Source: Paenibacillus lacisoli
Lineage (GTDB): Bacteria; Bacillota; Bacilli; Paenibacillales; Paenibacillaceae
Direction of reading: 5' to 3'
Assembly: GCF_030580655.1 (NCBI RefSeq)
Contig: NZ_JAUQTB010000015.1
Span: 20,356 to 84,355, forward strand
Length of the DNA stretch: 64,000 nt
Part shown: piece by piece, positions 59,206 through 64,000 of the stretch
How positions within the stretch are numbered: the first letter of the stretch is position 1
How the letters are laid out: every line of letters begins with the position of its first letter
The notes under the pieces: generated by a model
Database searches by the model: none
Seen by the model: the letters and a program-made list of their open reading frames with translations, nothing else
What the model was told of the DNA's origin: nothing
Made by a program: the position numbers and the translations under genes

Positions 59206-60375
59206 CTAGAATCCTTTGTTATTTTCTTTATGGATTGTGCCTTTTTTGAAAACGGTTGGAGTCTCCTGGGACTTGCTGATCGTATTGGAGGTGAAATAGA
59301 TGTTGCCGATATTTCCGTCTCCCCATACTCCAATTCCATTGTGCGGCGCATTCAGGATCTGGTTATCGGTAAAGCTTACTTCGGTCAGTTCACCCTGAGA
59401 GGCATATACCAGCACGTTTGGATGATCATTCGGTTCACGCATGCCGGTATGGTCAATCGTGTTGCCAGTCACCTTCACATCCTTAACGTTATCGGTATCC
59501 CATTCCTTCTCAACCGCAATGTAGATACCCGCCATTTCTGTATCACGGATGGTATTATTCTCAATCGTCACATCCGAACCGCCAACCACCGATATTCCCC
59601 GGGCTTTGGAACCATATCCCACATCATTTCCCCGTATTGTAATATCGCTCGCTGCCGGACTGCCATCCCGGTAACTGACTACCGCAATCGTATCATCACC
59701 GGTCCTGCGCACTTTATTGTTCTCGATTGTAATATCGCGGCTGCCGCTCGTAATATGGATTCCATCTGCCCCTGTGGCGTCAATGGTATTGTTCTCAATT
59801 TTCCCGCCTTCGGCTGAACCTTGTACAAGAATTCCCGCCGTACTGGCCTTCTCGATACGAACATGATTGATCGCAAAATCCTTAGCCCCGCGCACCGTAA
59901 TACTGTTCTTCTCGTTGGCGCCATTGCCCCGCTCTACCGTTGTCTCGTAGATATGTGCAAGATGGCTTAGGGATACATTACGCCCCTTCAGATCGATAGA
60001 ACCATTCTCAGGATCCGTTGACGTCAGAATCGTCTTGTCCGATCCTGCTCCTGCCATACCTACACCATCCAAGGTGATGATCCTGCTGACCTTGAAATTG
60101 CCTGCAGGCACGTAGACACTTTTCCCCTGCTTCTTGGCTTCCTCGATACAATCCATAATAGCCTGGTAATCATCATTGTCATCATCCGGCACAGCCCCAA
60201 AGTCGACAACGGACAGGCTGGACGTGGAAGGGGCTGGCGCAGAATCAGGTTCCGGTTCGGAAGTCTCTGAGGATGAGGGATTATTGAGCCACCAGAGAGC
60301 GGCCAGAGCCACGATCACCAACAGAACTAGGATTCCAGGCATAATCCACCTTTTTAGTTGTTTTGACTTGTTCAT
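59206..60375 (-). CDS. Membrane-anchored right-handed parallel beta-helix protein
   Basis: 389 aa. A basic N-terminus and one membrane segment (about residues 12-31) with an acidic Pro/Ser linker are followed by a pectate-lyase-3-type start (VVDFGAVPDDDNDDYQAIMD) and about ten beta-helix coils. ADGIHI and TGDDTIAV resemble the NTDG/DD region of GH28 polygalacturonases. No clear cleavage site, so it is likely tethered outside the membrane. Paralogue of the next gene upstream. May cut or bind the EPS made by the neighbouring cluster; this is inference. The start follows AGGAGGTCGTTC. Confidence 0.85.
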   Translation of the reverse strand: MNKSKQLKRWIMPGILVLLVIVALAALWWLNNPSSSETSEPEPDSAPAPSTSSLSVVDFGAVPDDDNDDYQAIMDCIEEAKKQGKSVYVPAGNFKVSRIITLDGVGMAGAGSDKTILTSTDPENGSIDLKGRNVSLSHLAHIYETTVERGNGANEKNSITVRGAKDFAINHVRIEKASTAGILVQGSAEGGKIENNTIDATGADGIHITSGSRDITIENNKVRRTGDDTIAVVSYRDGSPAASDITIRGNDVGYGSKARGISVVGGSDVTIENNTIRDTEMAGIYIAVEKEWDTDNVKDVKVTGNTIDHTGMREPNDHPNVLVYASQGELTEVSFTDNQILNAPHNGIGVWGDGNIGNIYFTSNTISKSQETPTVFKKGTIHKENNKGF

Positions 60376-60749
60376 GAACGACCTCCTGTATCTATCTGGT
60401 TCCATGCTATGATCCCAAAAACAGTTTGAAGCAAGTAACTCACGTAAGAGTATATATCATCCGATCTGACAGATACAATCTGACAACAGGGCTGCACAGC
60501 CGTGCTGATTCTCCCACTAAATGAAAATAAGATTAAAATTGATATTATTCGATTCATGCATATTCGCGAAGGTTAATACATAACTACGAACAGCTTTTAC
60601 TGTCATACTGATGATGTAGAGATCCGTGAATGTATGGATCATCATGAAGACAGAAAAGGCTGACACCAGTTGCAGCCTGGTATCAGCCCTAATCGTTGCT
60701 GTTCGAGATGTAATTGTAGACCTGTATGGAATTTACGAGGTGCTGGTTC
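60376..60749 (-). other. Spacer between the two beta-helix genes
   Basis: 374 bases without a supported gene. It holds the terminator of the second gene (60688-60652), an imperfect hairpin at about 60610-60650 built on GATCC/GGATC, and a weak possible promoter for the downstream gene (TTGTAT and TATACT, 18 apart, near 60450-60480 on the minus strand). Confidence 0.5.
60652..60688 (-). terminator. Intrinsic terminator after the second beta-helix gene
   Basis: On the minus strand GGCTGATACCAG pairs with CTGGTGTCAGCC (one wobble) and is followed by TTTTCTGTCTTC. It lies about 60 bases past the stop at 60750. Confidence 0.75.
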
Positions 60750-62390
60750 CTAGAAACCGATATTTTCCGTTAGATGAATCAGCCCGCTCGTAAATACAGT
60801 AGCATCACCTATGTTATTAATAAGTGTGTTTTTGGTAAAATACACATTCTTAATGTTACCTGTTCCCCACACCCCTAGTCCTCGGTGAGCGGCATTTTTA
60901 AACAGATTGTTGTTAAAAATGACGTTATCTATGGTTCCTTGTGAAGCATAGACGAGTACATTTGGGTGATTTTGCGGTTCCTGAATACCGGTGTGGTCAA
61001 CTGTGTTGCTGTTAATCTTGATCTCATTCACATTGTAGGTGTTGTAGTTACCTTCTACAGCAATATAAATACCTGCCATCATCGTATCTTTGACCGAGTT
61101 ATTCTCAATCAGCACATTGCTGCCGCCAACGACAGTAATGCCGCGGGCTTTGGACATATAACCAACGTCATTTCCTTTAATAGTAATATCACGGGCAGCA
61201 GCGATATCTTCCTTATAGCTGACGACAGCAATCGTATCATCACCCACACCTTTTACTGTGTTGTTGCTGATCGTGATCGTGTAACTTGCATCTGTAATAT
61301 GAATGCCATCCGCATTGGTACCTTCCACCGTACTGTTGGTGATCGCACCGTTATGGGCAGCACCCATGACCAGGATCCCTGCTGTGCTGGCCTTGGATAC
61401 ATAAACGTTATCAATCGTAAAATGGGTTGCCCCGCGCACCGTGATGCTGTTCTTCTCATTCGCTCCATCTCCACGAGGTACAACGGTATTATAGACATGT
61501 TTGATCCCGCTGAGCTTAACGCCGTCCCCCTTGATATCAATGGAACCTTTATACGGATCTGTAGAGGTCAGTGTCGTTACCTCTTTGCCGGCACCTCGGA
61601 GACTAACTCCATCCAGTGTAAGAATTTTACTGAGCCGATAGTTTCCTGCTGGAACATATACTGCGGCTCCGCTTTTCTTGGCCTTGTCTATAGCGGCTGC
61701 AAAAGCAGGATAATCATCCGTGCTGTCATTTGGAGTTGCACCGCAGCTGATAACTGAAATTTCAGCAGCCGCAGTCTCTGTCGTCGTTGTCAGAGTGGAG
61801 GACGACGTGTTTGCAGCCTGGTAGGTAGGCGTAAAATTAACGCTTGGATTCCACAGCGTATGATCATTGTTCGTGGTCGTTCTTTTGTTAACAATAAAAT
61901 AGATGGACGAACCGGCTGTTACTGGTATATTCGTTACTCCTGTCGGATTCACAGCCGTCGGCGAAGTAACAACACTGCTCCACAGCGTCGTGCTGTCCTT
62001 CATAATAGTGGCAAGGATGCCATCCCCAAGGCTATCCCCTTTGCTTACGCTGCCAGTGATGCTGATTGTGCCCGAACCAGGGGCAACCCACTTTCTCACA
62101 GAATCAAAGTTAGCGTCTGGATGCTGAGCGTTCGCCGTTACCCATGGATAACCGGTGCTATCCGGCTGCCAGCGCTTGTTAGTTGTATTGTAGACCAGAT
62201 CAGAAAATACTGCTCCTGATTTTTTCAGATAAGACCATTGATTTTGTCCTTGGGTGATACTAAATCCAGTCGATGCTGTATATGTCTGGCTTGTACCTTC
62301 GGCTTGTACTTTTACAGCTGCAGCCCCGGCACCGCCGCCAAATCCTAATGTTAACGCAAGCGCGGATAATAGATAATGTTTGATTTTCAA
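60750..62390 (-). CDS. Secreted right-handed parallel beta-helix protein with N-terminal beta-sandwich
   Basis: 546 aa, starting at a TTG (62390-62388) that follows GGAGGG. A signal peptide (MKIKHYLLSALALTLGFGGG, cleavage near VQA-EG, residue 31) leads to a domain of about 160 residues rich in Thr/Ser/Trp (FSITQGQNQWSYLKKSG, later SVRKWVAPGSGTISITGSVS), probably a jelly-roll carbohydrate-binding fold. Then the same beta-helix as in the neighbouring gene follows from about residue 215, with NADGIHI, VGDDTIAVVSY and NHPNVLVYASQG shared. Secreted glycan-active enzyme by inference; activity not shown. Confidence 0.87.
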   Translation of the reverse strand: MKIKHYLLSALALTLGFGGGAGAAAVKVQAEGTSQTYTASTGFSITQGQNQWSYLKKSGAVFSDLVYNTTNKRWQPDSTGYPWVTANAQHPDANFDSVRKWVAPGSGTISITGSVSKGDSLGDGILATIMKDSTTLWSSVVTSPTAVNPTGVTNIPVTAGSSIYFIVNKRTTTNNDHTLWNPSVNFTPTYQAANTSSSTLTTTTETAAAEISVISCGATPNDSTDDYPAFAAAIDKAKKSGAAVYVPAGNYRLSKILTLDGVSLRGAGKEVTTLTSTDPYKGSIDIKGDGVKLSGIKHVYNTVVPRGDGANEKNSITVRGATHFTIDNVYVSKASTAGILVMGAAHNGAITNSTVEGTNADGIHITDASYTITISNNTVKGVGDDTIAVVSYKEDIAAARDITIKGNDVGYMSKARGITVVGGSNVLIENNSVKDTMMAGIYIAVEGNYNTYNVNEIKINSNTVDHTGIQEPQNHPNVLVYASQGTIDNVIFNNNLFKNAAHRGLGVWGTGNIKNVYFTKNTLINNIGDATVFTSGLIHLTENIGF

Positions 62391-63137
62391 AGCAAACCCT
62401 CCGTTGTCTTCATTTTTGTCATCGCCTAAATGGACGGGTCAGTAGTATAGATCAACTTCGTTCATTTCCTCCAACAGGAAAACAGCTTCCTCGAATTCTC
62501 TCCCTTCCTGTGACCAATTGCCATTTGCATATTTGTGTATTAGCTTCCGGTAATAATTGGTACACGTTTAAAGTCTATGGGTTCCTCTTCTATATGTCTA
62601 TAGGTCGGCCTCTTTATTCTCCAGCCGGGACCCCACATGAGCAGGATAGCTTTAGTAGAAAAATATTCCTGCTTTCTCCGTCTATATCGGTTAAAAGTTA
62701 CAGTTTTGTTAGGAGACCACCCTGTCCATGTGCGCATGATCAAGCTGATATTAAGGCCTATAGTCCGAGAGAGAGTTTAATTTCTTCACTGTTCATTTTT
62801 ATGTATCAAATAGTTCATAAGTATTATTATAATCTTGAAACATGACTTTTCGATTATATATGTATATACCCAAAGTTATAAACTTAGTAACATAGAATCA
62901 ATAAATTCATTCAAAATATTATATAAGCCTTCAGACCCGGTAATATACTCTCACTTTATAATTGGAGATTCAACCACTTTTTAGATAGGACGCTTAATAG
63001 ATAATTAATTTTTTTTAATGTAGCTTTTTGAATTTAGGCAGACCAAAGTTAACTATAATCAAAGGTATACCCTATCATCAATGATATAGTAGGGGAGTAA
63101 ACCGTAGGTGAAGTTTATTAGATAAGGAGAGGATTGA
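62391..63137. other. Non-coding region between the second beta-helix gene and the GNAT gene
   Basis: 747 bases between divergent genes. The half nearest 63137 is very A+T-rich; the other half has mixed composition. Reading frames of 67 codons (minus) and 111 codons (plus) near 62510-62845 lack ribosome sites and resemble no family I know. A TATACT near 62450 on the minus strand may be part of a promoter for the beta-helix gene. I find no other feature. Confidence 0.5.
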
Positions 63138-63722
63138 TTGATTCAGCCTTTGCTGTTAATTGAATGTGCGGATGTAAAGCTATGTGAATATCGAATGGAA
63201 GACGCGGAGAGAATTACCTCCATTGCACAGGAAAATGAAGTCAGCAAATTTCTCCCGGATTGGAGCGTTTCTCTAAGCCAACGACAAATATGGATGGAGC
63301 ATTATGAAATTCCGGAGAACCAACGCTTTAAAGCAGCTGTAATGGAAGGAAAGCACCCTGGGCAACTCAGGCTGCGGATGGTTATTATACATAAAAAAAA
63401 CGATGAAGTGATTGGATGGTGTTGCACAGGTATCAAAGAAGAAATTGGACAGCGGGAGATTATGTATGCCATTTCAAGCCGTTATACCAATCAAGGCTAT
63501 GCTAGTCAGGCAACGTGGGGATTGAGAGACTACCTTTTTAATCACACTTCGGTTCAGCAGCTCGCCGCTCTGGCACACGTTCATAATGTCGCATCCCAGA
63601 GGGTTATCCAGAAAAGTGGCTTCCGTTATTGCTTTACACGTACCTTAGACGCACACCCCTATTATGTGTACACTTTGGCGAGAAGCGATTGGAATTCGTT
63701 GCATGCAAAAAACCACTGTTGA
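63138..63722 (+). CDS. GNAT family N-acetyltransferase (RimJ/RimL-like)
   Basis: 194 aa, starting at TTG (63138) five bases after AAGGAGAGG. CEYRMEDAERITSIAQENEV opens the RimL-type domain; YAISSRYTNQGYASQATWGL (about residues 116-135) is the acetyl-CoA-binding motif A in altered form (NQGYAS), and VHNVASQRVIQKSGFRY (about 153-169) is the typical C-terminal N-x-x-S-x-x-x-x-x-K-x-G-F motif. Substrate unknown. Its last codons and stop lie inside the hairpin that ends the convergent rRNA operon. Confidence 0.85.
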   Translation: MIQPLLLIECADVKLCEYRMEDAERITSIAQENEVSKFLPDWSVSLSQRQIWMEHYEIPENQRFKAAVMEGKHPGQLRLRMVIIHKKNDEVIGWCCTGIKEEIGQREIMYAISSRYTNQGYASQATWGLRDYLFNHTSVQQLAALAHVHNVASQRVIQKSGFRYCFTRTLDAHPYYVYTLARSDWNSLHAKNHC

Positions 63723-63740
63723 GTGATCAACAGTGGTTTT
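63709..63740. terminator. Bidirectional terminator of the rRNA operon and GNAT gene
   Basis: A perfect 14-base inverted repeat (63709-63722 and 63727-63740) with a four-base GTGA loop, bounded by A-runs and T-runs. It lies directly past the 5S rRNA gene on the minus strand and includes the last codons and stop of the GNAT gene on the plus strand. Confidence 0.85.
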
Positions 63741-63745
63741 CATAT

Positions 63746-63862
63746 GCTTGGCAACGTCCTACTCTCCCAGGACCCTGCGGTCCAAGTACCATCGGCGCTG
63801 GAGGGCTTAACGGTCGTGTTCGGGATGGGTACGTGTGGAACCCCTCCGCTATCGCCACCAAA
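63746..63862 (-). rRNA. rrf: 5S ribosomal RNA
   Basis: About 117 bases on the minus strand, beginning TTTGGTGGCGATAGCGGAGG and ending in GACGTTGCCAAGC, with the conserved loop CCCATCCCGAACACG. The two ends pair as helix I. Ends are accurate to one or two bases. Confidence 0.96.
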
Positions 63863-63948
63863 CGAATAACAAGGTTTTGCACCTTGAAAACTGGATCCGA
63901 AACAAACATGCGATCTAGCTGCTTACCGGATGTCTCCGGCAAGCTTGT

Positions 63949-64000
63949 AGGATAAGCCCTCGACCGATTAGTACTGGTCAGCTCCATGCATTGCTGCACT
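63949..64000 (-). rRNA. rrl: 23S ribosomal RNA, 3' end (cut by window edge)
   Basis: On the minus strand the last bases read ACCAGTACTAATCGGTCGAG then GGCTTATCC, the highly conserved 3' end of 23S rRNA. The rest lies past base 64000. The 86-base spacer to 5S contains a GCTT-CCGGA/TCCGG-AAGC stem that may be part of processing. No tRNA gene lies in the spacer. Confidence 0.93.

Noticed and set aside
62510..62845. Reading frames of 111 codons (plus) and 67 codons (minus) in the gap upstream of the second beta-helix gene
   Set aside because: No ribosome sites, no known family features, unusual composition; they are probably chance frames in non-coding DNA.

Overview
The window is chromosomal DNA from a low-to-mid GC Gram-positive bacterium of the Bacillales, most probably a Paenibacillus or close relative. 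The evidence is the canonical Bacillus-type order ctsR-mcsA-mcsB-clpC, radA-disA, yacL-ispD-ispF-gltX-cysE-cysS-mrnC-rlmB-rae1-sigH-rpmG-secE-nusG-rplKAJL-ybxB-rpoBC-rplGB-rpsLG-fusA-tuf-S10 operon, the close match of SigH, RpoB, RpoC and the ribosomal proteins to Bacillus-type proteins, and an exopolysaccharide locus of the kind common in Paenibacillus. Nearly everything is transcribed from the minus strand, so genes are read from high to low coordinates; only two genes (at 31137 and 63138) are on the plus strand.

Layout in transcription order. 64000-63745: 3' end of a 23S rRNA gene and a complete 5S rRNA gene, closing an rRNA operon at a long hairpin that also holds the last codons of a convergent GNAT gene. 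62390-59206: two paralogous secreted or membrane-anchored parallel beta-helix proteins. 58483-41738: an exopolysaccharide (EPS) cluster of 15 genes covering a chain-length modulator, BY-kinase, priming sugar transferase, four glycosyltransferases, Wzy-like polymerase, Wzx flippase, UDP-glucose dehydrogenase, GalU, ManC, an LCP wall-ligase, a PIG-L deacetylase and a pyruvyl transferase. 41558: an Eis-like acetyltransferase. 39881-35283: the CtsR heat-shock operon with its operator. 34944-31698: radA-disA-pssA. 31137: a lone plus-strand gene for a MazG-like helical protein. 30889-21877: isoprenoid (ispDF), tRNA charging, cysteine synthesis (under a Cys-type T-box), RNA-processing genes and sigH. 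21558 to 1: the secE-nusG, L11-L1, L10-L7/L12, rpoBC, str and S10 operons, with an L10 leader attenuator; the window stops inside rplP.

How it fits together: more than 35 kb is housekeeping for transcription and translation in ancestral order. The roughly 23 kb between the rRNA operon and ctsR is the accessory part. Its enzymes would supply UDP-Glc, UDP-GlcA and GDP-Man, build a repeat unit on undecaprenyl phosphate, flip and polymerise it, control its length through the tyrosine-kinase system, add pyruvyl groups, possibly deacetylate it, and possibly attach it to the wall through the LCP protein. The two beta-helix proteins beside it are candidates for EPS trimming or binding. Regulatory sites recognised by eye include sigma-A promoters for the S10, str, rpoBC, rpmG-secE-nusG, sigH, cysES and ctsR operons, a CtsR operator, a T-box, the L10 attenuator and about ten intrinsic terminators. 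No insertion sequence, CRISPR array or prophage was seen.
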